Shown piece after piece: positions 43,680 through 57,000 of a DNA stretch of 64,000 bases. Numbering within the stretch: position 1 is the stretch's first letter; each line of letters opens with the position of its first letter. This DNA comes from Isoetes taiwanensis (taxonomy: Eukaryota; Streptophyta; Lycopodiopsida; Isoetales; Isoetaceae): assembly GCA_021234155.1 (NCBI GenBank), contig JAJEKV010000034.1, positions 3,162,001-3,226,000 of the forward strand, written 5' to 3'. The notes below the pieces were generated by a model. That model had not been told where the DNA came from. It did no database searches and worked only from the letters and a program-made list of their open reading frames with translations. The position numbers and the translations under genes are program-made.

Positions 43680-44128
43680 AACACACTAATCCAGCTCATT
43701 GCCGGACTAAAAGTCGGCATTGCACAACAGAATTGTTGTTTACCTGAACCTTGCTTGCTCTAGCTCCTCGAAACGCGTCCGTGCTTCTGTTCAAGGCGAA
43801 GGCGACCGAATCTTGGAGATCTGTTGTGCAAAGCCGGCTTGGCGGCGTTTGACAATGCAAAATAGCACTAATACTTGGCTGAAATGGCCCAATGAAGGCG
43901 GAATGCAAAAAAGGAAAAGGTTTCGGGTTTCCCATTGGATCCCCCTTTTAGGGTTAGGGCTAAAAGGGCATGTGGGGTTTTGCCATATGGCAAAAGGGGT
44001 TAAATGCAAGTTGTCCCCTAGGGTGCAACCATTTATGGATCTAAGTGCATGTCATCAAGGTGACATGTATGAGTGGCGTGGTCGTATAATATACGTATTC
44101 GTATCGTATGTTATGCTGGAACATCACA
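43680..44128 (-). repeat. Degenerate LTR related to the H3-element LTR family
   Basis: The right end (44080-44128) reads GTCGTATAATATACGTATTC... GCTGGAACATCACA. This parallels the terminal palindrome and CGTCACA end of the 24106 and 4787 LTRs. A GGTTAGGG segment and a long noncoding body precede it. The left boundary is uncertain. It abuts an integrase fragment at 44129 much as the inner element abuts the outer integrase. Confidence 0.55.
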
Positions 44129-45385
44129 TCAGTTGTACCTTCATTGGTGATGGTAATGTCGCAGGGAATAAAATAAGCTATCTTAAAGAAGCGATCAACA
44201 ATGACCATGATGGCACCATGTCCTCAGAGATAGCAACTCCGAAATAAAGCCCACAGGAATACTCTTCCAAGGACCATCCGGAACAGCCAGTGGCTGAAAA
44301 AGACCATGAAGAAGACGTCTCAGAACCTTCGCTCGACAACAGATATCATAGGAACGACGAAGCCCAGGCCACCAATACTCCCGACTAATAGTCTAGCCAT
44401 AGGCGAGTCATAACAAGCCTGAAGAATCTAAAGTCAAGAAGCACCATCTGGAACATACAGAAGCCCATCGCGGAATAGAAATCAATCTCGAATCTTAAAA
44501 CGATCATAGTTTGACCACATTTGGCAAGAAGATGACGCCGAACTAAGATGTGAAAATACATCTTGAGCCAACGGATCGGAGGGCAGAGATGTCCGAATAG
44601 ACACCAACAAGGCGGTATCATGAGACCTCTCGAACAAAGTGGTGGTCATAAGCTGGAACCGATCAGGCTCTAAGATAATCTGTGATTGTTGATCAAACGT
44701 GGGATCACCAAGTTTGGGCTCATGATAGGAGCGTCGAGACAAGGCATCAGTTTTCCCTTGGAGAGGTCCAGGACGGTACTTGATCACAAAATCAATGCAG
44801 AATAATACTTGAGTATGCCACTGGGCTTGGCGAGGTTTGAGCACTCGAGCAGACTGAAAATATTCCAGATTTCGATGATTAGTATAGAATGTGGCCTTAT
44901 GAGGAGATCCTTCCAGAAAACGTCTTCACTCCTCGAAAGAATCAACTATAGCTAACAAATCCTCATCATAAATTAGATAGTTGATTTTGGCAGCTTGGAA
45001 TTTTCGCGAGTGATATGCAATCAGATATAACTCATGGTCATCCCCCTCCTGTGACAGGATACCACTACGGCAAAATCAGAAGCATCAGCTTCGGCAACGT
45101 ATGGGCGCGAAGGATCTACATGAGCAAGAACTGGTGCCGTCGTAAAAGCATGCTTCAGAGTAATGAAGGCAGATTCTGCTTCGAGATCCATAGAAACTCC
45201 ATGAAGGGTGATACGATAGTCAAGAAACTCCACAGTATCCCGATTGAACTGACACTTTTCGAGTTTGGTATATAACCCATGTTCACGAAGCTTCTGGAGA
45301 ACCTGTCGAACATACCTCTCATGCTCTTCAAGAGTCTTAGAATAAATAAGAATATTATCCAAGTAGATGATAATTTTGAATTGCC
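44129..45385 (-). pseudogene. Ty3/gypsy pol fragment (RT end, RNase H, integrase start)
   Basis: From right to left, the RT palm end reads DNILIYSKTLEEHERYVRQV and GLYTKLEKCQFNRDTVEFL (45362-45220). RNase H pieces follow (YVAEADASDFAVV; VIKYRPGPLQGKTDALSRR, about 44790-44720). Broken integrase comes last (PLAVPDGPWKS near 44290, then AIMVVVDRF-type sequence to 44129). The fragment is truncated at both ends. It is not part of the H3-type lineage by sequence. Confidence 0.82.
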
Positions 45386-45479
45386 CGAGTGATGTTCTTG
45401 GTTTGTATTGGAATCATGATTGATTGAGGAATCAATGATGCATAAGAATATGAATCTTGTTGAATGTTGGTAAACAGAA

Positions 45480-47220
45480 TAGATGCACCTTGGCACATCT
45501 AATTGATAAAGACAAATTAACGCCAAGGAAGTCATATGACAGTGTCATGTGGGATGCTATTTCTCTTTGGAGAAAAGGGTTTTGAGAAGCTTATATGTTA
45601 AGAATAGGGTTATGGCATGAGCCATTGTAGGACTATAAAATTATAAGGTATGGTTAGAACATGTAGCGGTATCATATTTGGATGCATTCGTAATGCTTTG
45701 GTATTATATTCTCATGTTGCAATCTTTGTCTCTCTGCTGAGCATATATTTGATGTGGAATACTGGCAACATATGGGTTTTGCATAGTGGGACTCTCTTAT
45801 AGTAAGTTGTTCTATGTGAGAATGGTTCTCATAGTGTATTGTTCGATGTATGATGCTCGTGTATGATGTCTTGGCTATTTATTAACATCCTTAAACCCCC
45901 ACTTAGTCTTTATGACTAACCCCACATGTTCATGGTGTAAGCAGATAGATGCATCAGCCTTTTTTATGATTCTAGGGGGTTGCAGATCAATTTGAGCAAG
46001 ACCAATATGGTGATTTTACACTAGATAAAGATTATGTCTTCTCCTATAAGAAAGACCCATGGAGACTACTACATCCTACAAGTATTTGAGAACCGTAGTA
46101 GATAAGAATTTTAGGTGGAACCAAATAGTGGAGCAGAGGATAAATAAAGGGCTTAAGGCCTTCCTTGCAATGCAAAGAAATTGTGTGAAAGCAGATATAT
46201 GAAAAGTTAGTTTGAAAAAAAAATTATTTAGTGCAAGCAATGGTGCTTCATGGGTGTGAGGTCTGGGGGGGTGGGCTTATCACTAGAATTGTGGCAGAAA
46301 ACTGAAAAGGGTGCAAAGAAATTCATGTTGAGCTTGGAATTAAGACGCAAACTCTATATGAAATGATGTTAGCAAAGTGCGACCAAAATGCGACATGTTT
46401 CCATAAGAATGTGAGGCTCTATACCAATTCTTCATGTACCTGAGCCAAATAGGAAGTCTTGATGATAATAGTAACCCATTAAAGGAATCGTTTGATATGA
46501 GGTGGTATGTAGATAGCATAGGCTGGATGAGGAAGTGGAGGGCTTGACATTGAGGATCTGGATCGGAATAAGGAAAGGACATGTTAATGAATGAACACGT
46601 TAATGAGACAATGACTAACCGAGTCTGGTCTAAGTCGAACATGATGCTGCATTATAGGACAAAAAAATCATACGTTGCAAGGGATGAGCCATCTAAGTGC
46701 TAATATCTCAATCAAGAAAAGGCATACATTTTAATACACGTCCCTCCCCCCTTTTCTCCATCCTTCCAAAGACAAAAATGATTATGTACAAAGCCAATAT
46801 AAATCCAACATTAGACATGCCATTTGCCGAATCTGTCTTAGTTCTTACTGCTTGGAGGTTGAAATAGATGGGTATTATTTTGTAGTGTTTACGGACTTGC
46901 TGAGTTTATGGATGTGGAGACATTGAAGATGCGGAGCATGTCCTGATATGCTGCCCTGCATATGAGTTCAATAATCGATACGATATCCACGCAACCCACT
47001 TGCACAAGTCTTTATTCATAGGTTCAAATAATTTGGGCTCATTTATCATTGAAATTACTCAATATAGAGATTCTGTTACATGATATGTTTAAAGTGATGA
47101 GTGCATAGATCAGTTAAGGAATGAGAATGAAGAAGACTTCGAGGGGACTACTCAGAAATATGAATGATGTAAAACTTGGAGTATATAGACCTGAGAGGTC
47201 TCCACAGACATAATAAACAC
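45480..47220 (+). mobile_element. LINE (non-LTR retrotransposon) 3' portion, decayed
   Basis: An RT fragment (KSYDSVMWDAISLWRKGF, about 45530) is followed by sequence typical of L1-type ORF2 C-termini: YKYLRTVVDKNFRWNQIVEQ with RINKGLKAFLAMQRN (about 46080-46190). The terminal zinc-knuckle-like CGDIEDAEHVLICCPAY lies at about 46914-46964. The 3' end reaches CCACAGACATAATA at about 47207 and then a CT-rich tract. A second copy of the same 3' end lies at 57620-58310. Many stops. Confidence 0.75.
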
Positions 47221-47486
47221 ATCATTTCACTTCTCTCTCCCTCCCTCTTTCTTCTTCTTCTTCTTTTTCTTCTTCTTCTTCTTTGTACATTTTCTCTTTG
47301 TCCTCCCACCCTTTATCCATCTCTCTCTATCTCACATGCACACACATATGCATGCACGCATGCACGCCACACATCCACACATATGCAAGCATGTTTCCAT
47401 TTCCCCATGAATAGAATGCTTCAACCAACTCTATCATTATTTCACTTTGCTTTAATTCTCTATATTGCAGTGTACATTAGGATCAA

Positions 47487-49778
47487 TCATTTGCATGAAA
47501 ACCCATGACATAGTGAAAGCCATATCCCCAAGATCACAAGTATGATCATACAAAGAACAGTAAGTTTGACTTTCATATTTTGGATCCACATACTTCGTCT
47601 TAGTTGTCTTCCCTGACGTTGGAAACTATCAGCCTGTGAATGCAATATACTGATTAGTGGAAATATCACATCTATAGTCTTTACATATAGAATACCTGAA
47701 ACCGAAGATTTTCAGTTTTGTCGACAAGGAGTTCTATCTTCTCTCCTCGTTCCAAAACCTAAACAACAAATATGTTAAGTAAAATTGCAAATGTATATTT
47801 AAATTCTAGATAGCAATTTATTTTGGATTTGGACTGTAATAGCGAACCCAACATCTTTTCCTTTTTTTTTCCCCCTTTTTTGGGGGGGTTTTTTTTTTGG
47901 GGGGGGTGCATGAACGAACAATAGGGATGGTTATTTATTCTAATTATACACAGATCTTAAAAACAATACTGTGTCATCATGTATACCATAAAATCAAATG
48001 GTAATCATGTCGGACTGGTTGTCTACTTGTCTGGCTGCCTACTTGTCTGCTTGCCTATCACCTACCTTTATGTACATATGCCTATCTCTTCGTATTCAGA
48101 TAATCTCAGAGGCATTGGGGTTATGAATTCATTCGTATCATAAAATCAAATTATAATCATGTTTGACTGTCTATTGTCTACCTGCCTATCTGCCTGCTTA
48201 ATCTGTCAAGCTACATTTTTTATCTAAGAATATACCTCTATAACAATCACCACCTCTAAACCTGGATTTTAGTCCGAAGAATATTGGTCATACATGTCCC
48301 GTTATCTGATTCCAATGTTTTGACTTTGAAGGGTGATTCAGAGCTTGTAAAATGAGTCCTCCTTTCAATGTTATGACTTTGAAGGGTGATTCAGAGCTTG
48401 TAAAATGAGTCCTCCTTTCACTAGCATGTTCCTTCTTTCAGTGGCTATTTTAGCCATGACCTACCTATGCTACCTTTCTTCCAGCCAAAACCGGTGATTA
48501 ATCCAACAAGTTGCACTTTCTCAGTCGAGCCAGTGTTTCTTTTTTTTTTACCATAGTTGCTAAAGAGGAAGGATGACAAATGCAAGGATATTCCTTGAGC
48601 ATGTCCTAGAATATATCCAACAAACAATCACATCATAAGAACATCATATAGTCTCTCTATTTACCTTAGGGGCAACCAAAAACACTGTTTGGATATTAAA
48701 ATGATGTCCATGTTGAAGTTATAGTTTTGATCTTTTGTTATAATAGATGCATAGAAAGTTCTCTAGCCCTTGTAGTCTATGTTAAAATGGAATAAAAACC
48801 TTTTCAATATTATCCATCATAATATTCTTGACTTCCGAAACTTGTGACTTTATTTTTGAAATCTTATTCATCTCCTCGGGGTTGTCCATACAATATCGCA
48901 TATGCTCCTTTAGCTTAGATCTGGATAAAACCATTTTCTTCATGTCAATAATAATGCCAATTAACATGCAAAACATCATAGGCTCATTCGAGTACGGACA
49001 TAATGGTTATTCTTGTAGAAACATAAATAAACCATTTATTCCTTGTCATCTATATATCCACAATCATGTTCTCGAATTGTAAACAATCAAAGAGTAATGT
49101 TTATTTATTTGAAGAATCAGTTAGTCCCATACATTTTTATATTGTTTCTTGTGGTTAAAGACGTTTTTCCCCTAGAGAAAGAATGTTGCTATAAGGTGTT
49201 GCATAACTCAACTACACAAAAATTATAACATGTATGTCTGCATACCCATATTCTTTATTCAATCCATGAGCCATAATTGTGTCGGCACGAGCACCTCCAT
49301 ACCGCCGCTTAAAATCCTCTTTAATTCTCTCCAGATAAGCAAATGGTATTTGTCTACCAAAACTCTCCTCTGCCACGACCACATATGCTGCACAAATTAG
49401 ACATTGTGCAATGTTAATCATTGATTGCAATAAGGTGAATATAATCCTCTCAATCATACACTTTTTATATCTTAACCATCCTTGAGAAAGAAAATCATGT
49501 AGCATGGTTCAAATTCTTAAAAAAGAAAATCATGTAAGTTGGTATGCCATTTGTTGTGTTGTATTATAAAAGTTAGCATTGTAAAAAGACATACCAAATC
49601 CATCTTCCACTAGATAATTGAAGGTATGTTGATCACATGTGTAAGTGAATCTATTGTTATTGGGAGGTAACTTCTGTAAGCATTGGGATGCAACAGTGCT
49701 GAAGTTGCCTGAAAATGAAGTGTATTCGACTAAAACAACATTTCCTCTTGCAATCAAACTGTATATAAGTTGTGCCAT
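47487..49778 (-). CDS. VAMP72: VAMP72-family R-SNARE (vesicle-associated membrane protein), five exons, intact
   Basis: Exons join as 49778-49595, 49387-49246, 48920-48800, 47758-47696 and 47633-47487. Each intron begins GT and ends AG, and the total is 657 nt (218 residues plus TGA). Residues 1 to about 115 are a longin domain ([57 protein letters not shown]). The SNARE motif follows ([34 protein letters not shown]) with the zero-layer Arg in LERGEK. A basic linker ([12 protein letters not shown]) and one C-terminal transmembrane helix ([18 protein letters not shown]) complete it. Plant VAMP72 proteins are about 220 residues, drive fusion of secretory/endosomal vesicles with the plasma membrane, and often have five exons. 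It is the only clearly intact host gene here. Introns are TE-poor except for a small tandem duplication. Confidence 0.96.
48313..48418. repeat. 53-bp tandem duplication in intron 3 of the VAMP72 gene
   Basis: The unit starting CAATGTT(T/A)TGACTTTGAAGG occurs at 48313-48365 and 48366-48418 with one mismatch. Intronic and probably neutral. Confidence 0.9.
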
Positions 49779-52155
49779 CGATAAGGGAAACTAAATCCAA
49801 CATTTTATAGTAATCAACTTATGCAAGTGATCTATCCTTTGCATACTTCACTTCAATCTGCATAAAATTTTCAAACTCACTTTAGGCAAAATATTTATGC
49901 TGATTGGCTCTTTGTAAACTATGTAAAAGGAAAATAGTACACAATTGCTTTTGTCAAAGACTTGTCCTTGGATAGTTTTTAAGAACTATTCTGCTTAACT
50001 ACAAGGGTATGCACTTGACTCAAGGCAAACATTTGAGTTATTACAAGGAATTTCTGAGAGCTCCGATGAATTGCTTGGCTTGTCTTCTAATAAAATTTAA
50101 AGTGAGGGTCAGGAGCAGATGTACGCGTGGCTCATTCTGTGCTGTATTGTGTGCTTTACGTTCCCTAAGACAGCTTAATTACAAGAGTTGTTGAAGGTTT
50201 TGCTTAAGGCATTTCTCTAAAAGACCTTAACTCTCTGAGCAATCAATTTTTCTAAAGGTCAGTTCTCTTGTATAGGTTCAAATTGCAAACATATGTTATC
50301 TATTTTTGTGAACAAGCTTAAAGCATAAAAATAGTCTTCTATCACAAGTTGCAGCTATCAAGCTTCGTTACGTTTGAGAAAACAGATTTGCCTTTTAACA
50401 TTCAATTATGCTCAGTAAGAAGAAATTTGGCTTGTTATATCACCTCCTTAAAAAGGCTGTGTATTTCTTTCTCCAACCTGTCATTGCAAATTCGTTCTTT
50501 CATTCTCAAATGCATGATCAGAGAGGAAATATTATAATATAAGCTTGCATAAGTCTAACAGAAAGACTGGAAAGCATCTTGCAAGGAGTTGCATGATCAA
50601 ACATCATGATATTGCTGCAGAGATCAATGTGGCTATGCCACTGTTTCTTGTCAAGACAGCAGATGCTGAGACTATCCTCCTCTGCATATATATATAAGTG
50701 ATAATCTGGCAAAATGTAGCAGGGAACGCAGCATCACTGTGAATGGAGACTATCCTCTTACTATAGTTTCATGTTCTGCATATATATAAGTGACAATCTA
50801 ACAAAATGTAGCAGGGAAGCAAGGGTGTAGTATGCTTTTAGAGAACAGAACTTTCTCCATTTCTTTTTCTTGAACATAAAAAGGGAGCTTGAAGTCTACT
50901 CATGGCAAAAAGCTTAGTTTATAGAGTAAAAAAAGTAATTCCAAGAACAGAATGGGGAAACTTGCGCTGAGCTATCTCTACATAAAGGCCATGACTATGT
51001 ACCCATTTATATTCTATCTATGTTTTTGAATAAGTACCCTTCAAGGTTTCCACTTCAATGCTGTTGGTTTCGGGCTAAAATCTTATATGTAAAGAACACC
51101 TCGCGAATTTTCAATTATTAACTACAGCAGATAGATTACACAAGTGATATAAAGAAGGTCCTGATCAAACCAGAATACATACCTCCGAAAAGCAAGACCA
51201 GTATGCGTAAAGCAACTAACATCAGCTACAATCTGTTCAACAACATAGAATAGATATCCAAACGAATGGATCAACAATTTTGAGACCGAAATCAATCGAC
51301 CTACAATATGCATCGTTCTAGTAAATATAAGGTTCCGTTCAATGGTAAACAGCAGGCAATGGATGAGATACCTAATTCTCGTCGATCATCGGAACCCTAA
51401 CTGTCTTCCGGTGCCCTAAAGGTAGCTAATTCGCTAAGGCTGTTGGTCCGTCGGAATATCTGAACCATCCACGTATGCGTCGCAAGAGTCTAAAAGAACA
51501 CAAGGTCCATAAAACCCCATAATGTGGCATATTCTTTAGGATATGCTTGCGTGTTGCACTTAGTGTTGGGCGATTGGAGTTGATTGCTCATGTGCAATTT
51601 GAGTGGATGGAACCATGCCAATTTCCTCGTCAAATTCTGTGAAGTCATCTTTTGAAAATGTGTTCACATCAATGAGAGCAGTTAGAAACAAATGGGAAAG
51701 GATGAAGGAAATGAGTGGAGTTTGGAATCGGGAAGGATAAAGGAGTTGGGAATGGAATTGTGTCACGGAGTAAATTTTAAGCTTTTCAAAACAAAGGGGA
51801 AGGGCACGATTTACCGCCCACAACGCGAACTCCCAGAGTTCCCCACAATCATTGGGATTAGCCTTCCCAAGAGGTAATCAAGAAGTCGGGCTTCCTCTTG
51901 ATTCTTTCCAAGAAACGAATGGACAATCAAGTCTCTTAACAATCGAAGGCTGAAGAATAATCTTCCAAAAATAATTCCTGCAATGCAAGCACTAATCTTG
52001 CAAGCACACAGCTTAAACCTTCCCTGGCTATCTGAAACGCACCCCAAGAGCGCTCTCTAGGATGTAGGGTCTCAAGCAATGCACAATCGGGTCGGTAACA
52101 GAGGCACAAAAAGATTTGCTGCCTTCACCAATCTGTGGGTCCTTCTTGAATTCGA
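49779..52155. other. Upstream region of the VAMP72 gene, no further gene seen
   Basis: AT-rich sequence presumably containing promoter and 5' untranslated exon(s) of the minus-strand SNARE gene. I could not fix a transcription start. It holds a duplicated segment (about 50671-50730 and 50747-50815, sharing GACTATCCTC and AAAATGTAGCAGGGAA) and only short chance frames. Confidence 0.5.
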
Positions 52156-53099
52156 GTTTCTGGGCAACTTATTCTATGGGAGATCTTGTTACTTTGATTG
52201 GGGAAAAAAAATCCAATCATTGAATAGATTTCATAGCTAAGGTTAATATTTAGCCATTTAATGTCCCTATATAAGTTATTCCCCTATACATATAGGATAT
52301 TTTAGATAATTCCTTGCTGGACTTCAGCCACTGCCTCGAGCTGGCTTATAGCCCTATAAATCCTTCCCTTCCCGAAATTGAATGTCTGCGTCACTCTCGA
52401 GAAAGAATTGCCCACCCTAATTCCCTTAAGGATGATTTCCTCTAGTTCACTTAGGAATAGCCTCAATTCGTTAGATGTCCTTTAAACTCAATTCTTTTAG
52501 AGACATTTATTCCAGTTCAGTTAAGAATGGCCTCAATTCCCTTAGATGTCTTTCATCTTAGTTCCCTTAGAGATGGCCTCAAGCTGGTTAGAGGACTTGA
52601 TATCTTTATAATCATTAATAAAGAAATTAAAATATACCAATGTATACCAATCTTTAGATATTTCTTGTTGGTAAAGCAATTGCAACTTTTATATCAAAAT
52701 TGTCCCAAATTTTGCCTATTATTTTTGAAAAGTTTACTCATATTCATTTACAAGTTATTCTTGAAGTTGATCCTTAGAATACCATACTGCATCAGAGGGT
52801 GGATTGAAATTTGAACTTAACTAGATACTTTCGATAGGAGGAAGTTCGAGTCTCCTTATCCTGGTGCGTAAGTATCTTTTTTTATTCAAGCACCTCTTCA
52901 TCACCCTTGATATTAAGAGGTTCCGCGTGTTCCATTTTCTGCAAGATCTCATGAGAAATTTCACTTCCCTTATAGGTTTTAGTATTCCCACATTAAAAAC
53001 TGGATGTAAATTAGTTCATTTCCCATACAAATGTAAGCGATAGGCATTCTTACCTATTTTGTTATCAACTCGAAATGGACCATAATATCTAGGAGCCAG

Positions 53100-53960
53100 T
53101 TTTACGTACCTATTAACCATTCTTCGAAGGCGTCTCTTAGAAAGATGTACCCAAACCTATTGACCTTTTGCGTAGTCAACTTAACTTCGTTTCTTTGCAA
53201 GTCTGGAAATTATTAACTCTTGGCTCTTTCGGATTCCGGTTTTTACTTCTTGTAAGATATTTGCAAAGTCTGTAGTTGCTTCATTTGAAGCTGGTACTTC
53301 TCCTCCTAATTTCCCAGCCGGAGATTTCAAAGAGTATCCATACACCACTTCAGAGGGAGTTCTCCGGGTAACCGAATGGACAGTGATATTATAGAAAAAC
53401 TCCAGAAGGTAGAGATACTCTTCCCATTGCTGCAATGTAGGCTGGAAGCATATCCTCAATGACACGGTTCACAACTTCAGTCTACCCATCCGTCTGAGGG
53501 TGATATGTTGTGGAAAATTTCAAAGTTGTTCCTAGATTCTTCATGAGTCCTGACCAAAATCGACTGCAAAATTATGGATCTCTATCAGTTATGATTGCTT
53601 CAGACATTCCATAAATTCTAAATATCTCCTTTAAGAAAATCTTGCTTGCTTGAGGTGCTGTCATGCTGGATTTACACGGGAGAAAATGAACCTGTTTAGA
53701 CAATCAATCTACAATTGTCCAAACTTGATCATTTTTATGAGGGAACTTTCGTAATCCTTGAATAAAATCCATGGTAATATGCTTCTAAGGTTTTTCAGGA
53801 ATGGGCAAAAGCTGTAATAATCCGGTAGGTTTACTAGTAGAAGCTTTCATTTGCTGACAGACGACACAAGTCTCTATATACCTTTTAACAATCCTTTCAA
53901 GCTTGGGTCAATAAGAATGCCTTTTCACACTAGCAAGGGTAGCTTGAACGCCTCTATGCC
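53100..53960 (-). pseudogene. Integrase of the 52-57 kb gypsy element
   Basis: The open piece 53465-53181 reads QQWEEYLYLLEFFYNITVHS and TRRTPSEVVYGYSLKSP, typical of the end of a gypsy integrase core. Further upstream on the minus strand (53466-53960) core sequence is readable only in broken frames. The catalytic set cannot be confirmed. Confidence 0.75.
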
Positions 53961-54319
53961 CTGAATATATGGAGGTTCATGACATTTTTACATTATTCTT
54001 GACATGTATACCTGTATAACACATATACGATTCCGATATAAGGGTAATCCATTATGAATTCTATACTCGGCCAGAGGATCCATGCCATCCTTTTCTATCT
54101 GTATATAAGGAACAACAAAGGAAGGATCATTCTTGTATTCTGCTTTCATTGGTTCCAAATCAATTTTCTGTTATGGATATGGCCTGAATGTGTACTCTGT
54201 TCAATGCGTCAGCAACTTGATTTTCCTGACAAGCATTGGTAGTATCTTGAGTTTGTATATGTTTCAAGCTTTGCTGATCAAGCGTGCAACAAACTTCGAT
54301 CCCATGAGATAATGTCTCC

Positions 54320-55352
54320 ATTTCTTTAGTGCATGAACCAATGCATCAAATATTTTTCATAGGTGATATACCCTTGCTCTGACGGCTTTAGCATATGGCT
54401 AATATAAGCTAATGGATGCATGTCTTGCATAAGTACGACACTAATAGCATTTCCACTAGTGTCGGAACATACTATAAAAGGTTTGTTCCCATCTGGCAGG
54501 ACTAATACTGGTTCAGTTGCCATTTTCCTTTTTCAAAATTTGAAAAGCTTCCTCAGATTCTATACCCCAAACAATAGATATATCCTTTTTCAAAAACCTG
54601 TTAAGAGAAAGAGTTACTTTTGCAAAATCTTTCACAAATCTTCGGTAGTAGCTGCATAACTGTAAAAAGAACGCAAACTCTTGAGGTTCTCGGGTCGAAT
54701 AATTGAGAATAACTATAATTTTGTCGGGATCCATCTTTATGCCATCTTTAGATATATTATGAACCAAATATCCAACTTCTTGCATAAAGAATTGACTCTT
54801 CGATTCAATAACAAACAACTTGTTCTATCTGAGAAGGTTAAAAACTTGTTGAAGATGTTGTTTGTGCTCCTCTATGGTTCTGATATAAGTGAGGATATCA
54901 TAAAAAAAAACAACCACACACTTCCCCAGTACTGGTGCCAAAACTCTCCCCATGGGACGACAAAATGTTGTTGGAGCATTAATCAGTCTGAACGGCATTA
55001 CTCGAAACTCATAATGACCAAAGGTTGTTCTGAATGTTGTCTTATCAAGATCCTCATTCTTTATTCAAATTTGATGATATCCTGATTTCAAGTCAATCTT
55101 GCTAAAGATGCAAGCACCTCGTAATTCATCAAACAAATCATTAGCTCTGGGTACTGGAAACGTATCCTTTATAGTCAGTTTATTGAGGGCTTGATAGTCT
55201 ACACACATGCGGTACCCCTCATCTTTAAAAAGATCATTAAATTGCGTAAAGAAGCTGTACAATTCAGGTGGCACTTGCGACGGAGGATCTAAGGCTCTCA
55301 AGTAAATGAAATATGACTCTACTTCACTTTGTATTAACTTCTTTGCTTTCAA
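54320..55352 (-). pseudogene. Reverse transcriptase and RNase H start of the 52-57 kb element
   Basis: RT motifs: [37 protein letters not shown] then an in-frame stop, FGHYEFRVMPFGLINAPTTF, and a catalytic box reading VVFFYDILTY, in which the first Asp of the DD pair is Tyr. The connection reads FFLQLCSYYRRFVKDFAKVT. The RNase H start reads PFIVCSDTSGNAISVVLMQD. The lost Asp plus stops mean a dead enzyme. Confidence 0.9.
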
Positions 55353-55359
55353 GGGTTTA

Positions 55360-57000
55360 ACTTGAGATGCAGAATCAGATTTTTAACTTCAAGGGTTGAT
55401 CTTCAACAAAGATTGTCACAGTCTTTTCACGATAATTAAGTCGTGGATCAAACTATTCTCGCCATCTGCTTCTTAATATCACATCCATTGTTCCTAAAGG
55501 TGCTAAAATTAAGACTCTATCCTCTAAATATTATCAGATTCTGATAGGAGCTATCACATATTGGTCACACTGATTCTTGGGACCTTTTAAACCCTGCACA
55601 ACTGTGACTTGGATTTGCAAATCATAAATAGATAGTCCTAACTTGTACATCAAGTCCTGCGAGATGAAATCATGCATTGCACCATCGTCAAGTAACACTG
55701 TCACTGCCATTCATCTTAAGCAACCATGTTTTTGATGACCCATTATTTACTCCAGAGAAATTCTTTAAATATGCAATTTGCAGTCTCCCTTTCTCCTGCT
55801 CAATCGCCGTGAGTTTTCTTTTATTTCTGTCTTCCCCTTCACGGGAAGTTTCCGCTTTGTCTTCCATAATGTGAGATTGAGTAAATGCCATTCTTTGGGC
55901 ATTGGTTCCTTAAACTACACTTTCTTCCCGGTCTTATCAGCTAAAGTTGTATCATTGGGACAGTTAGATTGATAATGCCCTCCTCCAAAAATGTAATTTG
56001 CGTTTTATTTTCTTGTTTGTTCTGTTCTTTCCGTTAAACCTTGATTTTCGTTCATCACGTCCCCTTTTATTTATCTTATTCTTTCTATTTTCAAATTTAT
56101 CGTGCTCGAATCTTTTCTGCTCCCTAGAAGGCGCTCCATCCCAATCAGCTAGTTTGCAGGTCTTGGAATTTAATTTTCATTCTGCAGCTCTTGCCTTCTT
56201 AATTGCATCCTCCATGTTTATTGGTTCAATTAGATCCAACTTTACAAATATTTCTTCCTGTAAACCATTCATAAACTTCCTTAAAAACTCATTCTCACTC
56301 AACTTCACAACTTGTAAACCTAAATGGCTGAACTTCATGTAATCAAATACAGTCTCTCCATCATCCTGCTTAACAAGATCTCACTCTTTTTGCAATATCC
56401 TATGATAACTTACAGGCACCTAATGCACTTCAAATGCATTACGGAATACTTTCCATGTCTTAACCTCTGGTTGCATCAGTCTGCGGCCACGCCACTAGAC
56501 TTGTAATTGTTCATCCAGATATGTATCCATAGCTTGCAGTGCTCAACCGCATTAACCCTTTCAACAAACTTCTCCCAGATTCCAAGGAAGCTTATCACTT
56601 GCATCAATTTAACAGTCACTCCACCGCTGAAGTAAGGAAAGTCTACCTTTTCCAACCATTTTAGAATTTTATCCTTCTTATTTTGTATTTTGTTTCTATA
56701 ATAGTCGTAGGATCTTGGTTGGAATTAGTGGTGGTGGATTTATAGGTGGTAGATTATCAGATGGAGGCAGATTAGCAGGCAGAGGGTTACTTGGTAATGG
56801 AGGAGGATGAGCAATATTGGGCAAGAACCCATAAAGTAGAGCTATCTACTCTACTTTCTGTTGATAATCTTCTGGAGATGTAGGCGGCGGTAGTGCTATT
56901 TGGTTAGCAATTTCTTTCACAATAAAGTCGGCAGTTCTCAGTGCCTGCTGATAGAGACTATCAATAATATTGAAACGGTTAGCCATTGACACAGGTTCTT
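55360..57000 (-). pseudogene. gag and protease of the 52-57 kb element
   Basis: The protease region at about 55690-55520 reads VTVLLDDGAMHDFISQDLMY, with DDGA where D-S/T-G-A is expected. Upstream, a remnant of a zinc knuckle (GGGHYQSNCPND) sits near 55990-55940. The gag capsid region is only faintly readable (about 56100-56990). The PBS follows at 57014. Confidence 0.6.
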
